DNA of 64,000 bases from Cucumis sativus (GCF_000004075.3 NC_026660.2:19053837-19117836), one strand, 5' to 3'; numbered from the stretch's first letter, positions 35,301-46,817 are shown. Numbers and translations are program-made. The notes: generated from the letters alone by a model not told the origin.

Positions 35301-36455
35301 CTATGCTGCACATGATGTTCAAATTTGTCCTATTGATTGATAGCACCTTAAATATTCTTGTTAGGAAAAAATATTGTCATAGTTCTTTTCTTTTGTGAAA
35401 ATGTTCTCAACTAAACTCACTCCGTTGATTCATTTTTGTAATGCCCAGGAACCAGAGGAATTATTTGAGACCATCTCTCAAGCGCTGCTTTCTTCTGTGG
35501 ATAGGGACTGTTTGAGTGGATGGGGAGGGCATGTCTATGTTGTGTAAGCCACATATTCTTAACTCTCTATGTTTAATGGTCGATATATCTTTCTGGATAG
35601 TTTATTCGTGTGTGTGTTTTTAAGAAGTTTGATGTGGATTGTGATTACTCTGGTAGATATTGCTTTTGCCTTACAATTATATTACTTTGGACGAAATAAT
35701 ATTCATGACATAAAATTACCTTAATACACCAATCCACATATTATAAAAAAGGCAATAATAATGATAATATCTGTAACAGAACTTGTCATGAGGAAAATTG
35801 TGCAATTTATTAATTGACTAGGTACGCATTATTATGTCTTGTTTCATAATTTTCGTTTTTGGTTTTCTTAACAATTTTTTGGTAAACTTTTCACCTTAAA
35901 AACACAACGAATTCTATGCAAAATTTCAAAAAACAAAACCAAGTTTTTAAAATCTACTGTTTTCAAATTTTGGCTAGGGTTTTTAGATTTTTTTTCAAAA
36001 AGTAGGTAATAAAAGAAAACTCTACCTAGGTCCCTTTTCTCGACAATAGACTAGAGACTACGGATAGTAGTTGTGGGAGGGTGGGGTAATAAAAGAAAAT
36101 TTCTAATCTTTTGATGTGTTGCATGTAATTTTTTCTCTCTAGTTAATAATTTAAACGATTATGTTGTATTCAAATAATAGTAATAATAATAAAATAATCT
36201 CAACCATTATGGACACCCTGAGAATTGAATCAACATTTCAGAGATTTTTCTTTCTTTCATTGTAAACGAAAAAAAATTTCTTTCACATCTACCTAACTCT
36301 TACCTTTTTCTCTTTCCCTTTTAACCTTCTTATCTCTGTTTACCTTTTCCGATTTTTCATTGTATATTTGTCACTGAAATTACCCTGTAATGTGTCATTG
36401 TTGCAGTACGCCTACTGAAGTGAAAGAGCGAATCTTGAAGGGACGCATGGATTGA
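32329..36455 (+). CDS. PBC1: 20S proteasome subunit beta type-3
   Basis: This is the structural beta-3 subunit of the 20S proteasome core, in cytosol and nucleus. It lacks the N-terminal catalytic threonine found in beta-1, -2 and -5, so it is non-proteolytic and shapes the ring. Exons: 32329-32334, 32425-32606, 32680-32787, 33910-33999, 34239-34323, 35449-35543, 36407-36455, all with GT-AG introns, giving 204 residues, the normal family length. The first coding exon is only six bases (Met-Ser), chosen because [19 protein letters not shown] is the conserved plant start. Other hallmarks are [41 protein letters not shown] and a C-terminus ending [13 protein letters not shown]. Introns 3, 5 and 6 are each about 0.9-1.1 kb; intron 5 holds a repeat fragment. 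The neighbour downstream encodes a ubiquitin ligase, but nothing suggests joint control. Confidence 0.96.
35072..35131 (+). repeat. Dispersed-repeat fragment in PBC intron 5
   Basis: The words CGGGTGTCCCGTAAGATTAG and TCGAGATGCGTGCAAGTTGG stand out from the AT-rich intron. I recall very similar wording as an abundant plant dispersed repeat, probably of SINE or LINE origin; the exact family is not certain. Confidence 0.4.
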
Positions 36456-37158
36456 TCCATTTTTTTGATGTTTGAAAGATGACTTGTTTCATGATTACTT
36501 CAAATTAGGCTGCAGTCCAGGGCAATGGAGTTCACGAGTGAAATGCAAGACTTTCATGCTGGGCTGAAACTTGTAATGTGCTCTATATAATTTGACATGG
36601 AATTGGCTTTATCTAGAACTGTCTACTTGAGACAATGTTTATGAAACAAAATGTGCCTTTTGGTTCCAAAATTGATTAATTTAGATTCGAAAATTTCCAA
36701 TTACTTTTTGATATTGATGGTAACTTAGCTTGTGCAAATCTGTTATATTCTGTCTTATCCATCCATCCATTGAATCAGATATTGTGCAGTGCGGCCTGAG
36801 GCCGTCGCTGGAAGGTGACGTAAGATATGGCTGGTGTTTTGCTAAAATGAGCATAAAAAATATATTACTTGAATGATACAACTTTCCTTTCCTTTGCACG
36901 AAACCTGCCTTCTCTGCCAAGAAAACTTAGAACCTCTACTCTAAAGATGGATTATGGGCTTGGTAGGCTGAAGAATTTGAACAAGGTGGGAATCTAGAAT
37001 ATTGAAATGTTCATCGTAGTTGGTTTCCAGTTGCCTTCTATGAAAGTTGTCTCTCAATCAAGAAACCAACAAAAAAAAAAAAAAAAACACAACCTCATAT
37101 ATCCTAAACCATGGCTCTTGCATAGCATGAATGTTCTCTAAGATTTTGATCATTTTTA
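36456..37158. other. PBC 3' UTR and promoter of the RING gene
   Basis: Seven hundred bases between two plus-strand genes. An A-run lies at about 37071-37087. No further gene is supported. Confidence 0.6.
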
Positions 37159-37812
37159 ATGGAAGAGCAAGAGGATAATAAGCAGCAGCAGCAGCAGCAA
37201 CCGCAGCTTCCCCAAAGGATTTCTCTTGCTTATGTTGAACAGGTGAACACAGATTTGATCATGGCCTTGGCAATGCAACAGCAGGAGCACGAGTTGGCCT
37301 ATACGACGCTGGAGACCATTGCAAGTGATAGTGAAGAAGACGAAAATTCAGATTCCAACAGCAACAATGGTCTCGATACAAATGCTACCTCACAAAGGCA
37401 AGAACTTGTATCCCGGTGGGCTTTTTTGGAAGACGATGAGGAGACTACGGATGGAAATGATGATATGGAAGAAGATGAAGATGGGGATTTTGAGGGTTTT
37501 GATCTGGATGAGCTAACTTATGAGGAGTTGATTGCATTAGGGGAGTTCATTGGGGAAGAAAAGAGGGGCCTACCGATAAACGAAATACCTTCATGCTTGC
37601 ACTCGAGCAAGTTCCAAACTATCGAAAACAGAAGTGGGATAGATCGGTGTGTGATTTGCCAAGTTGAATATGATGATGGTGAAGAATTGGCTGCTCTTCC
37701 TTGTGAGCATCCGTATCATTCAGAATGTATAGGCGAATGGCTTCAAATCAAAAGGGTTTGTCCAATATGTGGCACAGAAGTTTCATCCCCCAATGGTTCT
37801 AAAAATGAATAA
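37159..37812 (+). CDS. RING-H2 E3 ubiquitin ligase, BIG BROTHER-like
   Basis: Transfers ubiquitin from an E2 to target proteins; family members such as Arabidopsis BIG BROTHER limit organ growth. It is a single exon of 217 codons. A short polyglutamine run from CAG repeats lies at residues 9-14, an Asp/Glu/Ser-rich acidic middle at about 55-118, and the conserved segment TYEELIALGEFIGEEKRGL before the RING. The RING-H2 finger spans residues 164-204: CVIC, then PCEHPYHSEC, then CPIC, with all eight zinc ligands (C3H2C3) present. The INEIPSCLHSSKF stretch before it is also typical of this subfamily. There is no signal peptide or membrane segment. The ATG is the first in frame. Placement within the BB-like group is by wording of the RING and linker; the exact orthologue is not established. 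Confidence 0.9.
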   Translation: MEEQEDNKQQQQQQPQLPQRISLAYVEQVNTDLIMALAMQQQEHELAYTTLETIASDSEEDENSDSNSNNGLDTNATSQRQELVSRWAFLEDDEETTDGNDDMEEDEDGDFEGFDLDELTYEELIALGEFIGEEKRGLPINEIPSCLHSSKFQTIENRSGIDRCVICQVEYDDGEELAALPCEHPYHSECIGEWLQIKRVCPICGTEVSSPNGSKNE

Positions 37813-39756
37813 TCTCCAAACAAATTGGTGGGCTAATTGCAAAATGGGGGAAAAGGTCAGATCAATGTTCGTAATTTGTTCATTTAATTGAAAGGAAATG
37901 TTAAGAACTTCACAAAAAAGATAGGAAGGCTTCTTTATATTTTTATTGTTTTTAAAACCCAACATCTCATTCTAAAGGTAGCCTCTTTAGGTTCATTATG
38001 TTGGAAATTATTTGTATTAAGATTGTTGTGATTAACTGATACTTCTCGTTAAATTATTCACCTCATCAAATTCTTAGGAACAAAATCTAGGTAACAGATA
38101 TACTTCATGTAATTATTTTAGATGAAGCAAAATGTGTGAGTTAAAAGATCTGAATAAATAATTTGAGCTGTATATAAATTAGGAATTAGGGAGATACAAA
38201 AGAATTCACAATTTTGTTGCTTACTTACTAAACTACACAAATTTATTGTTTATAAATTTATGTCAAAACCTTTCCATGGTTGTTTTGAAAAGACAAAAGG
38301 AAAAAGAAAAACCCAAACTTTCAAGATTAAAACGAAAACTTCTAAGTTTAGGGGTATAATTAAAATCAACTCCTAGCTTACGGCTATTTGTATTTTGTGA
38401 TAATTTAATCATCTTTTTTAAAACAAAAGATACAAGTAATAAACTTTTCAGAAGAATTAAGATTAAAAAGCATTTTTGTTCCTCCAAAAGCAACAATTTA
38501 ATCTATCAAACTTAGTTGGTATTTATACTTTTAAATTTAAATTATTTAAATCCTATGCAATTTATAAAGATTTTGTTTCTATTGAAAAAAAAAACATAAA
38601 AATAAAGTTGTCAATTACGTAATAAATTAATTTTATTTAATCACACTAATATTTTTCACGATAAAAACTAAACCGTTAAAAATTGTAAAATATGCGGATT
38701 AAATTGTTACTTATTAAATTTTAGAGACTAAATTGTTTCAAAATTTAAAAGTATAAAAAACTAAATTGTTTTTATTTTCAATCAAATTTAAAAGTATAAA
38801 TACTAATTTCACAAATTTGTCATCATGGAATGAACTTCTACCTTTTTTTTATCTCCTCTTTTTAGTTCGGAGACTAAAGTTATTTTTCATAAAAATAAAG
38901 ATTTAAATTTGTTAGTTTCATCAAAGTAGACACTCTTTTTCAAGCCTAGTAGACTCATTTAAGTAGAATCAGCTAATTACAAATGCACGAGAAGGAATCA
39001 TACTATAATTTTTCTTGCTACTCTTTTATATATATATATATGTTAAGAATTATCTTAGTGCAGAAATATTGAGCAGGAATAATATTAAAAAATGGTCTAT
39101 GTATTGCCTAAATTAATACCGTAATTTATTTAAAGTTTTACATGATAAAACTAGGAGCCCAACAAGAAATCGAACAGCTGATTTGCTATGATAAAAAAAC
39201 CTATTTACTTTTTCCTTTTACATTCATGAATGATGAGTAATTACAAAACCAACAAAACCAAATCCATCTTGTTCCTAAATACAACTCCTAAGTTTATGAT
39301 TAATAAATTAATAGCCATATTGACTGTTAAAGAAAGTTACTTTCCCTTTAATTCAACATTATGCATTTCTTATTACTAAAACACCATTTCCCCCCTTCTT
39401 CTAGGACTCTTCATTAAACCACAACTCGTGATAAGCTTATATATAAACAGGAAACATGACCAGTTATTCTCACATTACATTCTGATTTCTGACATAAAGG
39501 TGAACACAAAGTTCCTACTCGTCTATTCAAACACAATGCAATTGTAGGTAGTCTGTTTTTAAAATTATATTGAACAAACAAGTTTATTAAATATCTAATC
39601 AAGAACTAAAGTAAATGATTTATCAATCTCGTTAAGATTATAATGGTTTTAACTTCAATGTCAATAGCTTGTAAACTATGTTCAGTCTTGGAGTTTACTC
39701 ACAAAATACTTCAACATGTTTTTTGTAATTCAATGGAGAATGGCAAACTCTGTTCC
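37813..39756. other. Convergent region between the RING gene and TXND9
   Basis: About 1.9 kb holding the 3' UTRs of two converging genes and AT-rich DNA. It includes a fold-back element (38519-38803) and a short TA-rich run near 39026-39042. No other gene is supported. Confidence 0.5.
38519..38803. mobile_element. Fold-back element with perfect 20-base inverted repeat
   Basis: GTATTTATACTTTTAAATTT at 38519-38538 is the exact reverse complement of 38784-38803, 285 bases end to end. Imperfect pairing continues a little outside. The inner sequence has repeated 'TTTAAAAGTATAAA' words. This looks like a small non-autonomous element; no target duplication is evident. Confidence 0.5.
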
Positions 39757-42643
39757 CTAGTCTGAGTCGGAATCAATATTGATAGAGGATCTCACTGACC
39801 TTCGCCTGCTTTCATCGTACTCGTCTTCCTCTTCTTCCTTTTTCTCACTGATGATACCTGAATATTGTGTTTAGGGTCAGAAAGTCACATAACTGAGAGT
39901 TAATATAACATATCCGATAGAAAATCCACCTTTCTTTGTCAAAAGAATTTCCAACGTCTTTGTACTGAAATCATCTTTTCCACCTAAATCTTGGAACCCA
40001 ACAAGCCTATCTGTAGCAACGCCTTTCCTGCAGCCAAAAGAACCGAAGTCCTTCAAAACAGATTCGTGCACACAAACCCACCAAATGTAGAACTACTACT
40101 GTTATTTTATCAACAATATTTGAGTGTAGCCCAAGCTACAACTATCTTTTTATAACCCAGCAATTGTTAAATTAAAAAATGTCTTGTTGTAAGAAATTTG
40201 AACATTTTCAAAAAGGTTAAATTATTATTTTCTTGCCGTGTGGCAAATGAAGAGGCCATAGATAGGTGTAGCCTGCCCTAACTTTATTTTTTATAAGAAA
40301 CAAATTTCATCGATGTATGAAATTTACAAAATCATTGGGCTTCTATCCAATAGGTTAAGAGAGAAGAAAGCTGCACCATGTCATAACTCTCAAAACAACT
40401 ACTTGAACCATGTTCGCACTAATTATAATGAGAAGATTTTTAGCTCTCTGAACAACTAATTGAGCCATATTATCACTATCCGCGAATCTGGGGCTGTCTC
40501 TTTTACATAGTTCCCCTTTTCTTTTGACATATTAGCAACAAATAGAATCCCTACCTAGTTGCCTTTCACTAACTAGAAAGGTATGTCTACAAGAATCACT
40601 GGACCAAGGAAAATTGATGTTTACCTGAAGAGAACAACGCAAGGCAGAGTTTTGATTCCAAGTTTAGTAACAAAGAAGGGTGCATTCTGCAATTTTCTTT
40701 CAGAAAATTAGCCCCTACAAGTTCTTCACGAGGACAAACTTTCACAACAAATGGTTCAAAAAGAGCCGATACTGCTGTTAAAATAAAAAAAATTATACCA
40801 ACCTCCGCGTCAAGCTTGATGAATTTTGTGTCTAAATGTTTTGGTGCAAGAGTCTTCAAATGCTTATCCACAATCCTAAGAAAGAAGGATCCGATATGAG
40901 ACTTTTACAATGTACACCGCATATTGTTTGGATTAGTAAGGGATTTCAAATTTAAAGATTTACTTGCACCGATAGAATTCATGATGATAGAAGTGGCAAA
41001 TCACTTTTTCACTTCCAGTGACTTCTCCCAAAAAGTCTCCCTCTGTTATTTCTCTGTATTCGCCATGCCCTTGTCTCTTCATTGCTTCTCTCTTCTCAGC
41101 TTCCTTCTGCTTAAACAAATGATAATGTTAATGCATTGCCTATTTGGGAAAGTTGGCACCAAACTGAAAATCAGAATCAATCGTGACACATTACGAATCA
41201 CAATGAACTGCACACAGGAGAATATACAATTGGATAAAGGCCAAGGGTTTGGTAAATATGAACGAAAGTTTCATGTTTGGTAAACATGAACTGAATTTCC
41301 ATGTTAATGGGAGCTTATAAAAACATGTTTCGAGTCTATAGGAACCTAACTTGGTGACCAATGGAGAACTCCAAATTGCAGATGAAGATAGAACATATAT
41401 AAACAACTACACACAAACTCAGACCTTCAGGGCTGCAATTCTATCTGCATGCAACTTTTCCAGCTCTGGATCCTGACCCAGGTAAGCAAACATTAGTGAA
41501 AATCACGAGCATTAGAGTGCAGTATGGAAGGACCCCAATCATTAAACGTACATCCATCAACTCGTCAAGATCAACTTCCTCGTTGTTAGAGTTTGATGCC
41601 TGAGCCTTCCCTTGAGCAAGCAATTCCTGTAAAGTCCATAAATATATTCAAGAAACCGGTAAAAACTGCAATCATACTTCACAGCCCTCAACGATTCCCA
41701 GTTATCCATAAGAAGTATAAAATGTTCTGAATTTAAAATTTTTGGTAAGAGCATCATTTACCAAGAGCTTCGAAGAAAAGAAAGGTCAGAGAATGAGATC
41801 CCAAAGAGTCAATGTTCCCACATTAAGGAAATATAAATGTAAAGCCCAAAATCCCTAAGGTCAATGTTATGATGGACATGTAAATGGGGAAATTTTTAGT
41901 TGAGGGAAAAAATTTGTTGCAAGATTCCTGAGAGAATCACACGCCTGGAATCCAGTAGAGATGCATATATGGACAACACAGATAGAGCCTAGAGGGGTAT
42001 TTTGAGTTTAACCTTTGAAACCAGTAAGTACTTATGAAACAAAATTTTGAAAAAATATATCACAACATACTGATACTTCACTACTACTTTCAAACAAAAG
42101 AACCAACATAAGAAGAATCGAAGGTCAGCCTCATATAACGCAGTCCAATTTATCAAACTAAGCCACTCTGATTAAATCATAGGTTAACTATAACAACACA
42201 CTGGTGCAGAGTTGTAGCACATTTAAATAAATGAAAAATAAAAAAACATTGCTGCATTGTATTGAATAAGGTTAAATTATGCCAAAAGAGTGTGATCCAG
42301 GTTCTGTAGTTATGTACAAAGCAATTTGATAGGGGTGAAGGAAGAAGAATCATCTGATTCAATGCAGCAATGTCTAGGTTGCAGATCAATAAACTGAAGT
42401 TGCAGTTATAGATGATATGTTAATGCTTTCTAGAATCAGACACTAATATAACCCGATCGCTATTGATATCTCAAAACGAAGCTGGAGAAATAGATCCGAA
42501 TAAAGAAAAAATTAAATAAAAAACACAACTTTGGAAGGGCAAATTGATGGTACAAATACCTTTTGATAATCACGAGCTGCAGCAGCCATTACATTTCCAA
42601 ATGCTAAATTTGAAAGGGTGGACTTAACGGAGTTCGGATCCAT
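39757..42643 (-). CDS. Thioredoxin domain-containing protein 9 (TXNDC9) homologue
   Basis: A thioredoxin-fold protein of the phosducin-like 3/TXNDC9 family, which binds the cytosolic chaperonin CCT and modulates actin and tubulin folding in other eukaryotes; the plant role is less clear. Minus-strand exons: 42643-42560, 41626-41552, 41472-41425, 41106-40964, 40875-40803, 40686-40625, 40027-39930, 39857-39757; GT-AG introns; 227 residues. Residues 1-100 are helical and charged (DELMDDPELEKLHADRIAALK). The thioredoxin-like part holds VICHFYHHEFYRCKIVDKHL, FIKLDAENAPFFVTKLGIKTLP and VGFQDLGGKDDFST. Only one cysteine (Cys116) sits at the place of the usual CxxC, as in animal TXNDC9, so classic disulfide reduction is not expected. 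The acidic, Arg/Ser-containing tail ends SINIDSDSD. The start at 42643 is the only in-frame ATG in exon 1. Confidence 0.93.
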
Positions 42644-44366
42644 CTCAACCCTGTGTCTCGAAAAGATCAAAAAAGGAAAGGATCTGAAGAGAAGAAATAC
42701 AAAATTCAGTAGAATTTGCCGGCGAGCGGAAACCACCAAAAGGACTGTGGAGTAAGGGAGAAATGAAGGACGACGGTGGCAGCGGTCCGAGCGGATGAAC
42801 GACGTTGGCGTGGTGACAGATGACTGAGTTATTTTATTTAACAAAAAAGTTGTTAGGGTTTTCCCTTTTCTTTTCTTTTCCTTTTTTTTTTTTTTTTGAA
42901 GAACTTCCTATTTATTTATTATTTTTTTTTTCTAATTGTCTTTTCCAATTTGATATCACTTAATCATACAAAAAGAATAAACATTGACATCTTATTGTTT
43001 CGATATTGACGACAGTTAACTGTCACGAATTCGTATATTATGATTTTTTTTTGTCGTATATTTCTTAATTACTACATTTTTTACAATAAAATACATGTCA
43101 TGTCATGTTCTTCTAGCCGCTCCGTCATTACACTAACTAGTTTAATCACAAAATTGTTATAATAAATCACTCATATGAAAACAAATAGTCAACATTATAA
43201 TATATATACGTTATGATACACTTTGTAATATTCGTACATTAGGATTGACTAATAACTATTTTTTGTTAAATGTAGTTTACATACAAAAAGAATAAACATT
43301 GACATCTTTAGCTACCAACAAGCCTAAAATAAGCAAGATTTTGCTACCAACCATACAAAAAGTCTTATATCAATCGATTGCTCCAAGTTGGCTTCACTGC
43401 TCCAATGGATTCTTCTATACCTAATAAGAAAACAAAATCTCATTTTAGAGTATGACTAAAGAACATTACATAAGATAGAATTTCAAAACTCACTTTCCTT
43501 GTTTTGTATTCACACGTATAGAGAAAATATATAGTTATCAAAAGCATAAGTATGATCAAATTGGGATATGAAAGTTTACCATTTTCCGTATATACTCAAT
43601 TTCAGCAAACAAGCGTTCATTCTAGAAGAGAGAGAGAGATCCATGGTTTCTGTACCTACAGGAAAAAATGATAAAACGGTCAGCAAAGGATAAAATAATA
43701 ATTTCTACAAACTTGGGCAGCATATTCGAAGAAAATAAAGTTAAGGCAATTTCCAATAATGAAAAATGTAATACCTATAAATAAAAGCCTAAAAAAGTTA
43801 AGTTATAACTATTAGGATCAAAATGCTCATAAACCAATCTTAAAAGTGATGAATCTTCACATGTGGCTCCAAAATTACGGTATATATTTTTTTTAATTTT
43901 TTGGACTCTATTACTTTTATTTGTGAATTTTTCCTTGTGATGTTGAGATTATGAACTTTAATTGTAGGATATTTTGAACTAAATTGTTCATTTTTTGAAG
44001 TTGGAATTTTGAAAATATGAATTATATGTGTTTGGAACTTTTCAGACACTGAAGCTAAAGAGTGTTACGTATTTAAAATTGATATGCGTTCGTTGAAAGC
44101 TTCTACTTTATCCATCGTCAATCTCAAATTATAATTTCCACTTTGATTTTCACTAAATGTAAGTATATTCAATTTTGTTGTTTTTCTATTCTCATGCTCA
44201 AACGAAAATTTTCCCGTACTCCTTAATATTTTCTTGTCTTCACATTAACAATAAAAGCTACAGAACTACAAAAGCTACAGAGCCTAAAGCCTTTAATTTG
44301 TTCATCTTTAGTTAATTGGATGTACGCCTCGTGGTGTTTTACTTTTATGTGCATGCATTTAGATTC

Positions 44367-44458
44367 ATGCAATTAATTATTTGATGTCGTCTTCTTTACA
44401 ACTTATAAGTGACTAATGCAATTAATTGATTGATGTCGTCTTCTTTACAACTTATAAG
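44367..44458. repeat. Two-copy tandem duplication
   Basis: A 43-base unit beginning ATGCAATTAATT and ending ACAACTTATAAG is present at 44367-44409 and 44416-44458, with two mismatches and a 6-base spacer (TGACTA). Confidence 0.9.
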
Positions 44459-45199
44459 AAATATTGTCGATTGTGGTTTCTATTTTCACATCCAATCGTT
44501 GGATCTCCATTGATGATTTGGTTGTCTTGCATGCTAACTTCTGTAATCCATTTGGGAGCAAAGTTTTTATAACATTTAACTTGACAAGGCGGAGGTGTGT
44601 TTCTAGGCGGATCTTTGTTGATCTGTATAAAATGAGGTATGTGTCATTAATAATGTAGGAAGGAAGTCGCATTACGTCAGAGAAAGAGATATTTACAGCA
44701 TCAGACGTGTAAGATTTATGATCGTGAACATAGGGAAGGTAAGATATTTACACCATTGAAATATTTAGTGTATTGAAGTTGCTAGAATGCCACATTTTTT
44801 TCAAAAGTTGCCTTTTTAGAATTCTAAAGATCAAATGGTTTATTTTGATATTGTTTGTTGAATGATTGAAGTCATACCAGGTTGAAAGCTAAGTGATTGT
44901 GTAGATAGCCAAACGATCGTTGAAGGTTGAAGATTGAGAAGACGTTTATGATTTCTTATTTAACTATTCTATTAAGATCTTGTGTTTCATGTACTCTTGT
45001 AAAATATATACATACACACAAAATTAAGATTTTATTTTGTGTATACAAATGTAGAATATTATAGTTTCTAAAAGAATATTAATTTTATTGATTTTGTTGG
45101 CGTGAAAAAATATTTATCTACACGGATCAATGTTGGTTTATAAAAAATGGACAATAATGCAACAATTAAATAAAAATAAATTTGTAAAATTGGACTAAA

Positions 45200-45487
45200 A
45201 CTCAAGGCTTTAATGTCGCTTTTAAACCGACATTGTTGTCTTCTTTAATGTCGATTTTAAGGTCAACCGACACTAAAGATCTTCAATAACACCATAAAGA
45301 ATGTCGGTTTAAAAATGACATTAAGGACCATTAATGTCGGTTCTAATGTCGTTTTTAAACCGACATCAAAGAAAAACGACATTAAAGACCTTTAATAACG
45401 CTAGCATAGATGTCGGTTGCCAACCGACACTAAAGGCCATTAATATTGGTTTTAAACCAACATTAAAGGCCAAATTTCTTGTAGTGT
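45200..45487. mobile_element. CACTA-type terminus with palindromic subterminal repeats
   Basis: The segment ends TTTCTTGTAGTG (right terminus of a CACTA element) near 45476-45487. Inward there are many copies of TAATGTCGGTTTTAAACCGACATTA-type words (about ten TGTCGG/CCGACA sites), often forming short palindromes. No transposase ORF or matching left end CACTACAAGAAA is found in the window close by. Confidence 0.6.
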
Positions 45488-45602
45488 TTATATCCGAAAA
45501 ATTTCATCTTTTTCTGTCAAAAACGCAAATTTTGACATTTTATGACAATTTTTTCTCTTTTTTCAATTTAAGATGTATACAACTGTCGTAATAAGTATTT
45601 TT

Positions 45603-45614
45603 TGTTGTAGTGAT
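45603..45614. mobile_element. Second CACTA-like end
   Basis: TTTTTTGTTGTAGTG near 45600-45614 resembles another CACTA right end, about 125 bases outside the first. This suggests one element inserted near or into another; the outer element's remainder is not identified. Confidence 0.35.
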
Positions 45615-46538
45615 ATTTGCACACACAAAGCTACTGGAACAACACATCAAGGTATCCCTGCACAATCTTCACTCCTACAACAAACGCGTCCCATTATCTC
45701 AAAACACCTATGCTAAACCACCATGCACTCCGTCATGTTCCAAGCAGTGTCACACGAAAAAACAATTACATGGAAATGTTTAGTTGTGCCTAGGATGAAG
45801 ATAAGTTTCATCTCCTATTGGCAAATTGGGTGTGAATTTGGTGATCATCGCCAATGCAAACTCATGAGAGGATCCCATGTAATGGTCGTTGGCCACAGAA
45901 ACTCTAAACAGTACAAATGCCACTTTGATATTGGTAAAAGATTATAGAGATGATCATCGCCAATGCAAACTCATGTGAGGATCCACTTATTGAAACAGGA
46001 TTAGATGTTAGTGATCATGTCCAGTAAGAAAATACATTCTTTAATTAGAACTCTTAAGTAGAGAAATAGGATAAATTGAAAAATGAATTCATTTTTGCTT
46101 TAAAATATTTCAAAAGACAAATTTAGTACAGTTAAATTCATCATCTTCCATGGAAAACTTCCCTAAACCAAGGAACCAAAATCCAACCAGGCTCCAGATA
46201 AAACCATAGTCAGTGCGAGATGATTTAAAAATGCAAAAAACCAGTTTAATATACTTTAAAATACAGTCAATATAAGCAATAAAAGGGAACGTGCTTCAAG
46301 GTTTTGTTTAACACCCCAACTTAAAAATGAGTGTGATTTGAAAATTGAAAGAAGAAAAACAATTAGGTAAAAAAGTTTAGATAAAATCAAATAGACTATA
46401 AGTTATAATCAGACTTCCAAATAGGTTAGGGTTTCAATATCGCAAATAATTACTTGAACTTTAGATCAGACATTTGTGAGTGATCAATAAATCAAAAAAT
46501 CTAGAAGAAACATGATAAAAAAAGACGTGATTCTAGTC

Positions 46539-46817
46539 CTAAACTTGCTTGTGAAGAAGCTTGAGGATGAAGAAGGTAGAACCAGAACCAAAGAGAGCTC
46601 CAACTCCCACCAATGAGAGAGACTTGAACTTTCCCTCCATTCTCTCAAGTCCAGCTCTCGCCTTTTCCGCTTGTTTTTGTGTTTCTCCAATTTCTTCTGT
46701 CCCAAGCAATAACCCTAATTTTTGCGATCGGGTATGGTTCTTCATCAACGACGATATCTTTTGCTGGAAATTACTTTGGCAACAATGTGAGCCATGGATT
46801 GGGAAAGTGATTGACAT
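46539..46817 (-). CDS. Small unrecognised protein with C-terminal hydrophobic segment
   Basis: A 92-codon minus-strand frame from ATG at 46817 to the stop at 46539. I do not recognise a family. The first 30 residues are mixed; residues from about 28 read HTRSQKLGLLLGTEEIGET, then a charged, probably helical stretch (QKQAEKARAGLERMEGKFK), then a hydrophobic glycine-rich segment (SLVGVGALFGSGSTFFIL) and a short basic end (KLLHKQV). This order suggests a small tail-anchored or membrane-associated protein. Codon use and amino-acid mix look coding, unlike the low-complexity frames nearby. It may start further in at the methionine before KNHTRSQK, or be the last exon of a longer gene. There is no neighbour that explains it. 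Confidence 0.4.
   Translation of the reverse strand: MSITFPIHGSHCCQSNFQQKISSLMKNHTRSQKLGLLLGTEEIGETQKQAEKARAGLERMEGKFKSLSLVGVGALFGSGSTFFILKLLHKQV

Larger units (their letters stand above)
42644..46538. other. Gene-poor region with repeats and CACTA ends
   Basis: Contains the TXND9 upstream region, a 29-base direct repeat (42965-42993 and 43280-43308), a 43-base near-perfect duplication (44367-44409 and 44416-44458), CACTA-like termini (45200-45614) and a 25-base direct repeat (45842-45866 and 45951-45975). No gene is supported; the 74-codon frame at 45723-45947 has no recognisable domain. Confidence 0.5.

Noticed and set aside
42644..42844. N-terminal extension of TXND9 as an organelle-targeting form
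   Set aside because: The frame is open upstream for 67 codons but begins with TTG and contains no ATG before 42643, so a normal start there is not supported.
45723..45947. 74-codon plus-strand ORF as a gene
   Set aside because: It has an ATG but no recognisable domain, lies next to transposon ends and contains a direct repeat; evidence is too thin.
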